From assembly GCA_016786705.1 (NCBI GenBank), contig JAEUVV010000013.1:124001-188000 (forward strand): a stretch of 64,000 bases of DNA, written 5' to 3'. Below the pieces are notes generated by a model. The model was not told where the DNA came from and did no database searches. It saw nothing but the letters and a program-made list of their open reading frames with translations. Position numbers and translations under genes: made by a program. Source of the DNA: Taibaiella sp. (lineage in GTDB: Bacteria; Bacteroidota; Bacteroidia; Chitinophagales; Chitinophagaceae). Shown piece after piece: positions 1 to 7,128 of this stretch (position 1 is the stretch's first letter; each line of letters begins with the position of its first letter).

Positions 1-1
1 G

Positions 2-406
2 GCTCTGAGCCTGCACGCCGCCAATGATGTCAAGCGGAACGAGATCATGCCAATCAACGAGAGCAATGACCTGAAGACGCTGATAGAATCATTAAACTAC
101 TTCTACCAAAAAACGAAGAACGAAATTACCTTAGAATATATCCTGTTTTCTGAATTCAACGATAGCCTGGAAGACGCGGCGGAGCTGGTAAAAGTTTACC
201 GCCAGATCCCTGCCGACCTGGTCAATATCATCGAATACAACCCGATCGAAATGGCCGATTTCAAAAAGCCGGATGAAGCAGTTACCGACCGTTTTATGGA
301 CTACCTGGCCAAACATCGCGTGAACGCGCGCCTGCGACGCAGCCGGGGTAAGGATATAGATGCCGCCTGTGGCCAATTAGCCAACGTCGATCAAACCAAT
401 CTTTAA
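2..406 (+). CDS. rlmN: 23S rRNA (adenine-2503-C2)-methyltransferase RlmN, 3' part only
   Basis: RlmN is a radical-SAM enzyme that methylates C2 of adenine 2503 in 23S rRNA (and A37 in some tRNAs). The frame is open from base 2, so the first part, including the CxxxCxxC cluster motif, lies outside the window; about 134 codons remain. The visible part begins ALSLHAANDVKRNEI, a conserved late block of the family, and ends near RRSRGKDIDAACGQL. The Cys in that last motif corresponds to the methyl-carrying cysteine of the known enzymes. The gene ends 38 bp before the RluB-type gene on the same strand, so two rRNA-modification genes are neighbours. Identification is firm; only truncation by the window edge limits it. 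Confidence 0.93.
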   Translation, partial: ALSLHAANDVKRNEIMPINESNDLKTLIESLNYFYQKTKNEITLEYILFSEFNDSLEDAAELVKVYRQIPADLVNIIEYNPIEMADFKKPDEAVTDRFMDYLAKHRVNARLRRSRGKDIDAACGQLANVDQTNL

Positions 407-444
407 TAAAAAATAAAAATGGCTTTGCCATAGTTTTTAAATAT

Positions 445-2184
445 ATGAACAAAAAGTTTCCTAAAAAGAACCATACAGAAAAGCACGACTCCGACGAGTT
501 CCAGGCTGAAAGAGAAGCTGCCAAAAAGAAATTTACCGAATCAGACCGTAAGGATTTCTGGAAAAATTTCGACAAGGACTCCGGTAAACCTTCGGATAGC
601 AAAAAAACCGATCGCTCCAGACAGGATGGTCAACGCCAGGATAAAAAAGACTATGGTAAAAAAGCATTTGGCGATAAAAAGCCTTTTGACAAAGAAAAAA
701 GATCTTTTGGCGACAAGCCCGGGTTTAAGCGCGAAGAGCGTGGCGCAAGGAAACCGTTCAACAGGGAAGAACGTGGCGATAAAAAGCCGTTTGACAGAAG
801 CGATAGAAAATCATTTGGGGACAAACCCGGATTTAAACGCGAAGACCGCGGCGAAAGGAAACCCTTCAACAGGGAAGAACGTGGCGATAAAAAGCCGTTT
901 GACAGAAGCGATAGAAAATCATTTGGGGATAAACCCGGATTTAAACGCGAAGACCGTGGTGACAGGAAATCTTTCAACAGAGAGGACCGCGGGGATAGAA
1001 AACCTTTCAACAGAGAAGATCGCGAAGCAAGAAAACCATATGGCGATCAGCCCAAAAGATATGAACGTGAAGACCGTGGCGACAGGAAATCTTTTGAAGA
1101 CCGTCCGAAACGCTTCAATAAAGAGTCTGATGCGCCTAAGAAGAGAACCTTCCAGGATGTAATGAATAATGCCTACAGCCAGCGTATGGACCGTGGCGAG
1201 GTAGAAAAAATAGACAAAGAAGACCGTAAGCCGATAGAATTTGAAGCGGTGGAACTGGAGAACCGCTTTGAAACCAAAAGTGATAAAAAGCCAAGCTTCG
1301 AACGAAAGGAAAGAAGAAATGACCGTGATGAACGTAATAGCCGTCATGATCGCAAAGACGATAAGCAAGCTGCGTTCCTGGAGCATTTCGATTATGAGAA
1401 CCCGAATGAAATGGCCTATGATACCCGTGGCAACAGGGGTGTTCGCACGGAGCAGCAGCAATCCGGCAATGACGAGATCATGCCTTTGAATAAGTTCATC
1501 GCCCACTCCGGCGTATGTTCCCGCCGAGATGCGGTAGAACTGATCAAGAATGGCAAAATCGCCATAAATGGTAAAATAGCTACTGAACCGGGCTATAAAG
1601 TACAGCCGGAAGATGTGATCCAAATGGATGGCAAACCGCTAAAAGTTCAAAAAAACCTGGTTTACGTATTACTCAATAAACCCAAAGGATTTATTACCAC
1701 TACTGATGACCCGAAAGGACGTCGTACCGTAATGGATATTTTCGGCGACAATATTAAAGAGCGCGTATTCCCGGTAGGCCGCCTGGACCGTAATACTACA
1801 GGGCTTTTACTGTTGACCAACGACGGCGAAGTAGCCCAGCAATTATCCCATCCTAAATATGAAAACCGCAAGATCTACCAGGTCACCCTGGACCGTAATG
1901 TAGCCAAAGCTGATTTTGAACAGATCATTAAAGGCCTTGAGCTGGAAGATGGCGTTACGCAGGTAGATCAACTCGCTTACCTGGAGAAGAAAAACGAGAT
2001 CGGTATAGAGATCCACAGTGGCAAAAACCGTATTGTACGCCGTATTTTTGAACACCTGGGTTATGAAGTGGAAAAACTGGACCGCGTAATGTATGCCGGC
2101 CTGACCAAGAAAAACCTGAAACGTGGCCAATGGCGCTTCTTAACCAAACAGGAAGTGATCAACTTAAAACACTTAAAACGTTAA
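445..2184 (+). CDS. RluB-type 23S rRNA pseudouridine synthase with repetitive charged N-terminal arm
   Basis: The C-terminal third is a RsuA/RluB-family pseudouridine synthase: an S4 RNA-binding domain from about residue 347 (MPLNKFIAHSGVCSRRDA) followed by the catalytic domain with GRLDRNTTGLLLLTNDG, where Asp448 is the expected nucleophile. The family usually has about 250-300 residues; this protein has 579 because residues 1-340 are a low-complexity arm rich in Lys, Arg, Asp, Glu, Phe and Gly. Inside it, a unit of about 36 residues (GDKKPFDRSDRKSFGDKPGF...) begins near residues 76, 111 and 147 and then decays into shorter RGDRKPFNRED pieces. Charged arms of this kind are seen on RluB proteins of Bacteroidota; an RNA-tethering role is inference. 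The arm's repeats are nearly identical in DNA as well. Confidence 0.9.
   Translation: MNKKFPKKNHTEKHDSDEFQAEREAAKKKFTESDRKDFWKNFDKDSGKPSDSKKTDRSRQDGQRQDKKDYGKKAFGDKKPFDKEKRSFGDKPGFKREERGARKPFNREERGDKKPFDRSDRKSFGDKPGFKREDRGERKPFNREERGDKKPFDRSDRKSFGDKPGFKREDRGDRKSFNREDRGDRKPFNREDREARKPYGDQPKRYEREDRGDRKSFEDRPKRFNKESDAPKKRTFQDVMNNAYSQRMDRGEVEKIDKEDRKPIEFEAVELENRFETKSDKKPSFERKERRNDRDERNSRHDRKDDKQAAFLEHFDYENPNEMAYDTRGNRGVRTEQQQSGNDEIMPLNKFIAHSGVCSRRDAVELIKNGKIAINGKIATEPGYKVQPEDVIQMDGKPLKVQKNLVYVLLNKPKGFITTTDDPKGRRTVMDIFGDNIKERVFPVGRLDRNTTGLLLLTNDGEVAQQLSHPKYENRKIYQVTLDRNVAKADFEQIIKGLELEDGVTQVDQLAYLEKKNEIGIEIHSGKNRIVRRIFEHLGYEVEKLDRVMYAGLTKKNLKRGQWRFLTKQEVINLKHLKR
767..982 (+). repeat. 108-bp tandem repeat inside the pseudouridine synthase gene
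   Basis: The segment with ACAGGGAAGAACGTGGCGAT at 761-780 recurs at 869-888, a period of 108 bp (36 codons), and most bases between are identical in the two copies. A third, more diverged unit lies just upstream (from about 670). The repeat keeps the reading frame, so copy-number change by slippage or recombination would lengthen or shorten the protein arm without breaking it. Confidence 0.85.
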
Positions 2185-2197
2185 GTTTTTTGCAGAT

Positions 2198-2245
2198 AAA
2201 CATAAATAAGGGCTGATGTAATTACATCAGCCCTTATTTATGTTT
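2198..2245. terminator. Perfect 48-bp palindrome, bidirectional terminator
   Basis: AAACATAAATAAGGGCTGATG and its exact complement meet around a central AT, giving a 48-bp perfect palindrome. It lies between the convergent ends of the pseudouridine synthase gene and the secreted His/Arg-rich gene, and its right edge overlaps the stop codon of the latter (2244-2246). The A/T-rich outer arms supply a U-tract in either direction. Confidence 0.85.
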
Positions 2246-2795
2246 AGAATCTTGGTATAAACACCGGTGGTACTAATGGTCTTGGTACCGGGAAGCGTTT
2301 ATGATATCTCCTGTAGTATTGTTGCGGGGCATAGCCCAATGGTACGTCATTCATAATCTGGATACGGGCACGGCCCAGGTTAACATTCACCAGGAAAGAA
2401 GGTACTGTAGCAGAGAATACCCAGTCGTTACCACCCCAATACGTATACCCGCCCCTGTTGGCATCATAGAAAGTATAATACTCCGGGAAGTAGACGTGGC
2501 GGGACATATTGTAGCGATGTGCCCTTGCCCAGGAAGGTGGTCCATGGCGATGATGTCTAGGCCCGTCATAGTAATGATCACGATGGCGTTTTTTGTAATG
2601 CCCGTAAGCATTGCCTCTGCCACGATGATCATCATGGCGATAGCCCCGGTCATGATCTCTGCCATGGCCACGGCCGCGATGCTCATAGCGATCGTCTCTG
2701 TCACGGCCATGCCCGTGACCTCTTTGTGCGAAAGCGGTATCACTAAATATCAGAGTCAGCCCCAGCAAGGCCGCGATGGTGATGAACTTTTTCAT
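2244..2795 (-). CDS. Small secreted His/Arg/Gly-rich protein of unknown function
   Basis: Residues 1-23 are a clear Sec signal peptide (MKKFITIAALLGLTLIFSDT, then AFAQ as cleavage context). The next 60 or so residues are built from His, Arg, Gly, Asp and Tyr (RGHGHGRDRDDRYEHRGRG), followed by a more ordered C-terminal part with YFPEYYTFYDANRGGYTYWG and a short run of prolines at the end. The ordered tail resembles small exported proteins common in Bacteroidota next to envelope genes, but I cannot name a family. A His-rich exported segment could bind metal ions; that is inference. It is a single-gene unit convergent with the pseudouridine synthase gene. Confidence 0.7.
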   Translation of the reverse strand: MKKFITIAALLGLTLIFSDTAFAQRGHGHGRDRDDRYEHRGRGHGRDHDRGYRHDDHRGRGNAYGHYKKRHRDHYYDGPRHHRHGPPSWARAHRYNMSRHVYFPEYYTFYDANRGGYTYWGGNDWVFSATVPSFLVNVNLGRARIQIMNDVPLGYAPQQYYRRYHKRFPVPRPLVPPVFIPRF

Positions 2796-2822
2796 AATAA
2801 ATATCTTTTTGTTTTGCTATAA

Positions 2823-3190
2823 TAGACCGGAACAATCTGTCGGGGTTTAAAAGTGTGAATATATATTCTATTCGACCAATCAGAAACTTCAGGGAACCAA
2901 TAAATTAGTGATTAATGAGAAGTGAGAAGTGAGAAGTGAGAAGTAAAAAGTGATAAGGGATGAATGATAGAGAAATGTGAAATGTGTCATGCTGAGGCGC
3001 TCGAAGCATGGCTTTAAATTATATCAGGGCCGTCATGTCGACCAAGCGACAGCGCGTGGAGACATCTCTGTTGGTGGATAATAATTGAAAAGTGAATAAT
3101 GAATAGAGAATAGTATCCTGTTGAGGCGCTCGAAGCATGCATTCCTTCCCTGATTAAGGAATTAACAAAAGGTATATGCAGGAAATGTTG
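2823..3190. repeat. Repeat-rich intergenic spacer before the tmRNA gene
   Basis: This stretch has no convincing gene. It contains four perfect copies of the heptamer GAGAAGT at 2917-2944. It also holds two copies of a GAGGCGCTCGAAGCATG element (2987-3010 and 3117-3139) and, between them, a GTCATGTCGACCAAGCGACA element ending in GAGACATCTC (3032-3068). A relative of the GCTCGAAG element lies at 47878-47900 beside the trp operon. Elements with this wording (CATGCTGAG...CTCGAAG, GTCGAC...GAGACATCTC) look like the short dispersed intergenic repeats found in many Bacteroidota genomes. Confidence 0.7.
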
Positions 3191-3198
3191 TATCTTTG
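3191..3198 (+). promoter_or_regulatory. Candidate -7 element of the tmRNA promoter
   Basis: TATCTTTG fits the Bacteroidota -7 consensus TAnnTTTG exactly and lies 54 bp before the mature tmRNA 5' end. No good -33 TTG is found at the usual 19-21 bp distance, so this is a half-supported promoter. The spacer to the tmRNA contains a small hairpin (AGATTGC-GCAA-GCGATCT, 3217-3234) that would sit in the 5' leader removed during maturation. Confidence 0.45.
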
Positions 3199-3251
3199 TA
3201 CTTGAAAGTTCTTTGAAGATTGCGCAAGCGATCTTGTGAAAGTTCAGAATT

Positions 3252-3625
3252 GGGGTCGACTGGTTTTGACAGCACAGGAGCGGGGAAGCGTAAGCATGTC
3301 GTGCGTTGGATAATTAGCACGTGAATCTGAATATTCAAAACTTTATATGGCAATACTCAGTATGCCATGGCTGCCTAATCAGTGATTAGTTAGTCATTAG
3401 GGCCGCGTTGAGCAGGTGATTTCGCTACCAGGCTCCGCCGCCGACTCAAAACTAAATGCGGAATGCTGTAGTGCCAGGCTGTGCGTACTGCAAAAGACCA
3501 TCCAGCTAAGTGTATAATCGGTTTGTTCATTTCCTGTTATATGCCGACAAATAATAGATGAAATAAGCATGTAGAAAACTTTCACAATCGGTGTTTGGAC
3601 GCGGGTTCGAATCCCGCCGATTCCA
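3252..3625 (+). ncRNA. ssrA: Transfer-messenger RNA (tmRNA)
   Basis: tmRNA rescues stalled ribosomes by acting first as an alanyl-tRNA and then as a short mRNA. The 5' end GGGGTCGACTGGTTTTGACA is the typical start, and GGGGTCG (3252-3258) pairs with CGATTCC (3618-3624) as the acceptor stem, with two G-U pairs. The T-arm is GCGGGTTCGAATCCCGC just before it. The tag frame runs GGC AAT ACT CAG TAT GCC ATG GCT GCC TAA (3349-3378), giving GNTQYAMAA, which has the hydrophobic AA end recognised by ClpXP-type proteases. The 3' CCA is not encoded directly after the discriminator A3625 (the DNA reads ACTCCA), so it is presumably added by the nucleotidyltransferase. Minus-strand open frames across this gene are meaningless. 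Confidence 0.95.
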
Positions 3626-3635
3626 CTCCAATTAC

Positions 3636-3665
3636 AGGCAGTACGTTAAGCGTGCTGCCTTTTTT
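3636..3665 (+). terminator. Rho-independent terminator of ssrA
   Basis: AGGCAGTACG and CGTGCTGCCT form a stem around a TTAAG loop and are followed by a run of six T, eleven bases after the tmRNA 3' end. Confidence 0.9.
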
Positions 3666-4374
3666 GTGCCTCTACGGCACCTTATTGAAAATAAATTCCG
3701 TGCCAAACACATGCGGTGCAAGTTTTTTCACATTCTTAGTCTATGACTACTTAACAGCAAAGTATATACATCCTTAGTTTATTTTTATTATTTTATGGGA
3801 TGATGCGGCATCATCAGTTCCTATAATATTTGATGCCCCCTTGATAAGATATCAAGGGCGCTATTAATTTATCAACCCATCCTATAATTATCTATTATTC
3901 AAACATTTACATCTTAATAGCGGAGCGTATTGCCGGGAAATAAGCAGCAAAAAAGTCAGGATTAAGGTTTGATGATTATTGCTATTGTTAGACAAAACCT
4001 TAATAGGATTGCAAATTGGAAAGGTCAATTACGATCAAGGCGCTGATGAGGCCTTTTCCCGTTAAAATATTAATTCCGGTTGTGAGTAAGCCAACAATAA
4101 CTTCATTGCCTGAATAGTTAAACAAGACAATGCGACAAGGGGAGCAGCACTTTAAATGCTGTTCTTTTCGTTTGTAAAACAAGAGATAAAATAAATAATC
4201 CTGGTTATCCAATACCAGGGTTCAAGGTAGTCCGGTCCGCAGTGCGTATGATGCAATAAAGAATTACCTTCATCAATTATAAGGTAGATTTTATCCTTCT
4301 AAAGCATTTCCCCCAAACGGCTGAGGCAACGCAACCAAATCGCTTAAGATCAATGAACGAATAAAAAGCTGACA
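3666..4374. other. Gene-free region downstream of ssrA
   Basis: About 700 bases without a convincing gene. Besides copy A of the palindromic element it holds a perfect 10-bp inverted repeat ATTAAGGTTT / AAACCTTAAT (3961-3970 and 3995-4004) with a 24-base loop. There is also a weak AGCAGCA/TGCTGTT hairpin near 4143-4163. A 70-codon minus-strand open frame (4000-4212) has no recognisable domain and overlaps the inverted repeat, so I do not call it. Confidence 0.6.
3838..3901. repeat. Dispersed palindromic element, copy A
   Basis: The left half is an inverted repeat CCCTTGATA-AGA-TATCAAGGG (3838-3858). The following 43 bases contain ATTTATCAAC and TATAATTATC. Bases 3841-3901 align without gaps to 15043-15103 with 48 of 61 identities. 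The outer arm bases differ between copies but stay complementary (CCC/GGG here, CTA/TAG there), which suggests that the palindrome itself is under selection. There is no ORF in it. Confidence 0.7.
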
Positions 4375-4402
4375 ATAAAAAAGCTGAAGTTTCCACTTCA
4401 GC
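4375..4402 (-). terminator. Rho-independent terminator of the NTF2-like/SDR unit
   Basis: On the minus strand GCTGAAG-TGGAAA-CTTCAGC is followed by a T-run, 40 bases after the stop codon of the NTF2-like gene. Confidence 0.85.
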
Positions 4403-4441
4403 CTGTTACCACCCATACCTTTTTGGCAGCTGCAACAATGG

Positions 4442-4756
4442 TTAAATTATTTTCAAGGATTGAATTAGTCCGTCCTTAAACTCATATTCATAGATCATTG
4501 TGACCGGGCTTCCCGGGAAGGTTCCCGACACTTCTGTCTTCAATGTACGCCCGGCTTCTGAATACTCAAGAGGTTGCATTGATGCCTTATATTGTTTATT
4601 TGCCAGCTCTATCCAATGCTCTATTTCTTTTCTGCCGTAATGCGTCTTTCCCTCATCAAAAACTACCGCTGTTTCGGTGAAGCAATTTGCATAAGCAAGG
4701 CTATCAAATTCATTTTGTGCTTTTACGAGTTCTGCTACTACTTTAGGTAAATTCAT
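4442..4756 (-). CDS. SnoaL/NTF2-like protein
   Basis: A 104-residue protein with the layout of the NTF2-like superfamily: N-terminal helix (VVAELVKAQNEFDSLAYANC), the FTETAVVFDEGKTHYGRKEI segment that follows it in SnoaL-like proteins, and a C-terminal beta segment ending MIYEYEFKDGLIQSLKI. Members are small cone-shaped enzymes or ligand-binding proteins; the substrate cannot be read from the sequence. I chose the ATG at 4756 (MNLPKVV) over the in-frame ATG at 4801, because the longer version would overlap the end of the SDR gene and adds a polar, unconserved segment. It is the second gene of a two-gene unit behind the SDR gene, 19 bp downstream, and a terminator follows. Confidence 0.8.
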   Translation of the reverse strand: MNLPKVVAELVKAQNEFDSLAYANCFTETAVVFDEGKTHYGRKEIEHWIELANKQYKASMQPLEYSEAGRTLKTEVSGTFPGSPVTMIYEYEFKDGLIQSLKII

Positions 4757-4775
4757 TTTTTTATGTTTTAGATTA

Positions 4776-5570
4776 TTAAATTGTTGGTACTGTTCCACCA
4801 TCTATTACAAAATTGGTCCCTGTTAAATAATTAGCTTTTGGCGAAACGAGAAAGCCAACCAGCTCCGCAACCTCTTCCGGTTCGGCCGGTCTTCCAAACG
4901 GTATCCCGCCTAAAGCGTTCATTACACCCTGCCTGGCCTCCTCGAGAGAAATATTGGAACTCTGCGCGATGGTTTCCAGCCATCCCTTAACATTTTCCGT
5001 ATTAATCCATCCGGGAGAAACGGTTAACACACGTACCCCTTTAGGGGTAACTTCATTGGATAAACTTTTACTATAATTTATCAACGCGGCTTTAGCTGCT
5101 GCATAGGGCAAGGTTGAATCATATAACGGCAGCTTCCCCTGAATAGAGGCGATATGGATAATAACCCCGCTTTTTTGATGTATCATTTGCGGCAGAAATC
5201 CCCTGTCCAGCCGAACCGCAGCAAACAAATTAGCCTGAAAGGTTGATGCCCAATCTTCATCTGTTAAAGCGGCGAAACCACCTGCAGGACTAACCGAAGA
5301 GCCCAAATTATTGACCAGGATATCTAAGCTCCCATAAGCAGCTAAAACTTCATCGATCAGCTTTTGTGCTTCATCCTTTTTACTCAAATCTGATTGGATA
5401 AAATGCAAGCGGTTATTCTCCTCTTCCGGTGCATTCCGTGCAGTAATGATCACCTTTGCCCCTGCTTGCAAAAGCCTGGAGGCAATTGATCTCCCGGCTC
5501 CTTTTGTACCGCCGGTTACCAGGGCGACCTTGCCCGCTAATTCATTGTTGCAATTATTTATTTGTTCCAT
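4776..5570 (-). CDS. SDR-family NAD(P)-dependent oxidoreductase
   Basis: A 264-residue classical short-chain dehydrogenase. It has the Rossmann nucleotide motif TGGTKGAGRSIA (TGxxxGxG) near residue 19, the NNLGSS variant of the NNAG motif, the catalytic Ser in HIASIQG and the YAAAK catalytic Tyr/Lys pair, then SPGWINTE before the substrate loop. The C terminus TGTNFVIDGG is typical. The substrate is unknown. It is divergent from an HxlR-type regulator with 126 bp between start codons, the usual arrangement of an HxlR regulator and the oxidoreductase it controls. It is followed by the NTF2-like gene, so the two may act together on the same small molecule. Confidence 0.92.
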   Translation of the reverse strand: MEQINNCNNELAGKVALVTGGTKGAGRSIASRLLQAGAKVIITARNAPEEENNRLHFIQSDLSKKDEAQKLIDEVLAAYGSLDILVNNLGSSVSPAGGFAALTDEDWASTFQANLFAAVRLDRGFLPQMIHQKSGVIIHIASIQGKLPLYDSTLPYAAAKAALINYSKSLSNEVTPKGVRVLTVSPGWINTENVKGWLETIAQSSNISLEEARQGVMNALGGIPFGRPAEPEEVAELVGFLVSPKANYLTGTNFVIDGGTVPTI

Positions 5571-5605
5571 GTGCTACATTTATTTAAGGCAAAGTTGAGA
5601 CTTAT

Positions 5606-5663
5606 GTACTCCCCTTACAAGTACGGAATTAGGATTCAAATAGGGATAAATTTATCCCCTATT
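5606..5663. promoter_or_regulatory. Two inverted repeats in the SDR/HxlR divergent promoter
   Basis: GTACT-N9-AGTAC occupies 5606-5624. A longer near-perfect palindrome AATAGGGATAAA / TTTATCCCCTATT, with one bulged base, occupies 5639-5663. The second directly abuts and overlaps the -33 element of the HxlR promoter (TTG at 5662-5664). These are candidate operators for the HxlR protein on both divergent genes; binding is inferred. Confidence 0.5.
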
Positions 5664-5692
5664 GCACAATTTGGAACATTGATATAATTTTG
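5662..5692 (+). promoter_or_regulatory. Bacteroidota-type promoter for the HxlR gene
   Basis: TTG (5662-5664), a 20-bp spacer and TAATTTTG (5685-5692) match the Bacteroidota -33/-7 consensus. The predicted transcription start falls at about 5697-5699, on or next to the ATG at 5697, so the mRNA could be nearly leaderless. Confidence 0.55.
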
Positions 5693-5696
5693 GTTT

Positions 5697-6062
5697 ATGT
5701 ATGCAAGAAAGATCTTACCAAACTTAAACTGTGGTTTGGACTTAATTGGTGAAGTGCTGTATGGGAAATGGAAAATCCGCTTGTTATGGTTTATTAACGA
5801 AGGGCATCAACGCCCCAGCGAACTTCAACGTAAAATTCCTGACGCTACCAGGCGGGTATTGAACATTCAATTGAAAGAACTCGAAGACCACGAATTAATT
5901 ACCAAAAAAATATATCCTGTTGTACCTCCTAAAGTTGAATACAGGCTAACCGAATTTGGCCAAACACTGATTCCTGTAATTGCGGCTTTAGGTAATTGGG
6001 GCGACGCGCATGAAGAGCAGTTACGAGGCGTTATTAAAAGACGATTTGAAAAACAGTCCTAG
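5697..6062 (+). CDS. HxlR-family winged-helix transcriptional regulator
   Basis: A 121-residue HxlR/DUF24 regulator. It shows the family pattern: a conserved Cys near the N terminus (NLNCGLDLIGEVLYGKWKI), the recognition segment RKIPDATRRVLNIQLKELE, the wing EYRLTEFGQTL and a C-terminal dimerisation helix with LGNWGDAHEE. HxlR proteins act as dimers that sense reactive electrophiles, quinones or ligands, often through that Cys. Divergent orientation to the SDR gene and palindromes between them suggest it controls the SDR/NTF2-like unit and itself. No other in-frame Met lies near the start, so the ATG at 5697 is the only reasonable start. Confidence 0.92.
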   Translation: MYARKILPNLNCGLDLIGEVLYGKWKIRLLWFINEGHQRPSELQRKIPDATRRVLNIQLKELEDHELITKKIYPVVPPKVEYRLTEFGQTLIPVIAALGNWGDAHEEQLRGVIKRRFEKQS

Positions 6063-6386
6063 TTCCCGTTCATAAATACCGTAACTATTGACCCGCTTCA
6101 ATGATACCGGAACAGTAATACAGATGCCCCTTCGAATAATAGAAGGATAGGCGATAGAAAAGTTTTCAGGAGTAACGAAGAAAAATTCTCAAATTATGCT
6201 TGTTTACGAATTAAGCAATAACTGTGAAAAACAATAGTATAAAGACATATTATATACCGCCCCAAAGGTCAATTAGTGTAGGTATAGCATTGACTTTACT
6301 TGTGGTTAGTAATACAGGTAAAATCGAACGGGCAAGATATTGACAGTAAAGGTTTTTACTATAAAGACAATGTCTACCCAGATCCA
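6063..6386. other. Gene-free spacer between convergent genes
   Basis: A 324-base AT-rich spacer. A short CCTTC/GAAGG hairpin near 6131-6148 is the only structure I see. A plus-strand open frame from 6300 runs into the antisense of the next gene and has no family features. Confidence 0.5.
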
Positions 6387-6992
6387 TCAATGTTTTCTAA
6401 GCACATAATCATAGGTAAAGGCAATTCTTTTATCCTTAAGGTCCCACGTTTCAGTTTCCTTAGTAACCAGGGCTCCATACTTTTTGCTGATATCTCTTAA
6501 TGCGTTGCCTACTGACTTGCGCAGATATTCACTATCACTGGCTTTATGCCGGCTCAGGAGCTGTATCGCTACCTCCGGGTGTGCTTTAAAATAAGGGCGC
6601 CCTGTCCAGATACGCAAGCCTTCGGTAACCGCCCGGCAAACATTAGGATGCTCTGCATCCAGCCATGCTTCGATCTCGGGAAGCGAACTTTCATAGCCAT
6701 TATCTTTACAGTATTGATCAAAAGCCTTTGCAATGATTTCCTGCACCTGCCAGCTTTCATCCGAGCGGGCGGTTTTTTTGAGTAAAAGGAGTACGGAACG
6801 ATCCCCAGCTGCAATAAACCCCAGGATGAAAACGGCACAGCAGCGCAGCTGGTAAAACTCACTTTGGAGCAGCTCAACAGCTATAGCTTTCGACTCCGGT
6901 AAAGTGTTACTATCGACTATTTTTTGTGCTTCCAGTTCAAATGGCTTGAAGCCGTGTTCCACTGCTGTCAACTTCTTTATAAGCGCTTGCAT
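6387..6992 (-). CDS. HEAT-repeat protein of the DNA alkylation repair (AlkD) type
   Basis: A 201-residue all-helical protein. Repeated helix pairs include QSEFYQLRCCAVFILGFIAA, ESWQVQEIIAKAFDQYCKDN, NVCRAVTEGLRIWTGRPYF and the late block YLRKSVGNALRDISKKYG, a wording characteristic of AlkC/AlkD-like DNA glycosylases that remove alkylated bases. Full AlkD proteins are about 220-240 residues, so this is a slightly short member. The catalytic residues of AlkD (Trp109, Asp113, Trp187 in the Bacillus enzyme) cannot be assigned by eye, although IRIWTGR-like and TETWD segments are present. The role in repair is probable rather than certain. It is a stand-alone gene convergent with the HxlR gene. Confidence 0.78.
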   Translation of the reverse strand: MQALIKKLTAVEHGFKPFELEAQKIVDSNTLPESKAIAVELLQSEFYQLRCCAVFILGFIAAGDRSVLLLLKKTARSDESWQVQEIIAKAFDQYCKDNGYESSLPEIEAWLDAEHPNVCRAVTEGLRIWTGRPYFKAHPEVAIQLLSRHKASDSEYLRKSVGNALRDISKKYGALVTKETETWDLKDKRIAFTYDYVLRKH

Positions 6993-7128
6993 GATTTATT
7001 CCTTTTTTCTGCAAATTACAACTATTAAAACCCTTGTAAAATAGCTGACGCAAAAGCAATACCGGCCTATCCGGCAGACCTGCTCATGCGGCTTTTAAAG
7101 CTTATCTTTATAGTACTAAATGGTATAA

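Noticed and set aside
651..1010. Minus-strand frame with a regular repeat (GFLSPRSS...) over the pseudouridine synthase arm
   Set aside because: It is the antisense reading of the 108-bp repeat in the real gene and has no independent support.
2916..2946. Short GAGAAGT tandem repeat considered as a CRISPR array
   Set aside because: Units are 7 bp with no spacers, and there are no cas genes; it is a simple tandem repeat.
3162..3585. Minus-strand open frames of about 60 codons across the tmRNA region
   Set aside because: They are antisense to the clearly identified tmRNA and have no protein features.
4000..4212. 70-codon minus-strand open frame downstream of ssrA
   Set aside because: No domain, no start signals, and it overlaps an inverted repeat; chance is more likely.
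6300..6500. Plus-strand 66-codon frame next to the HEAT-repeat gene
   Set aside because: More than half is antisense to the HEAT-repeat gene and no family features are present.
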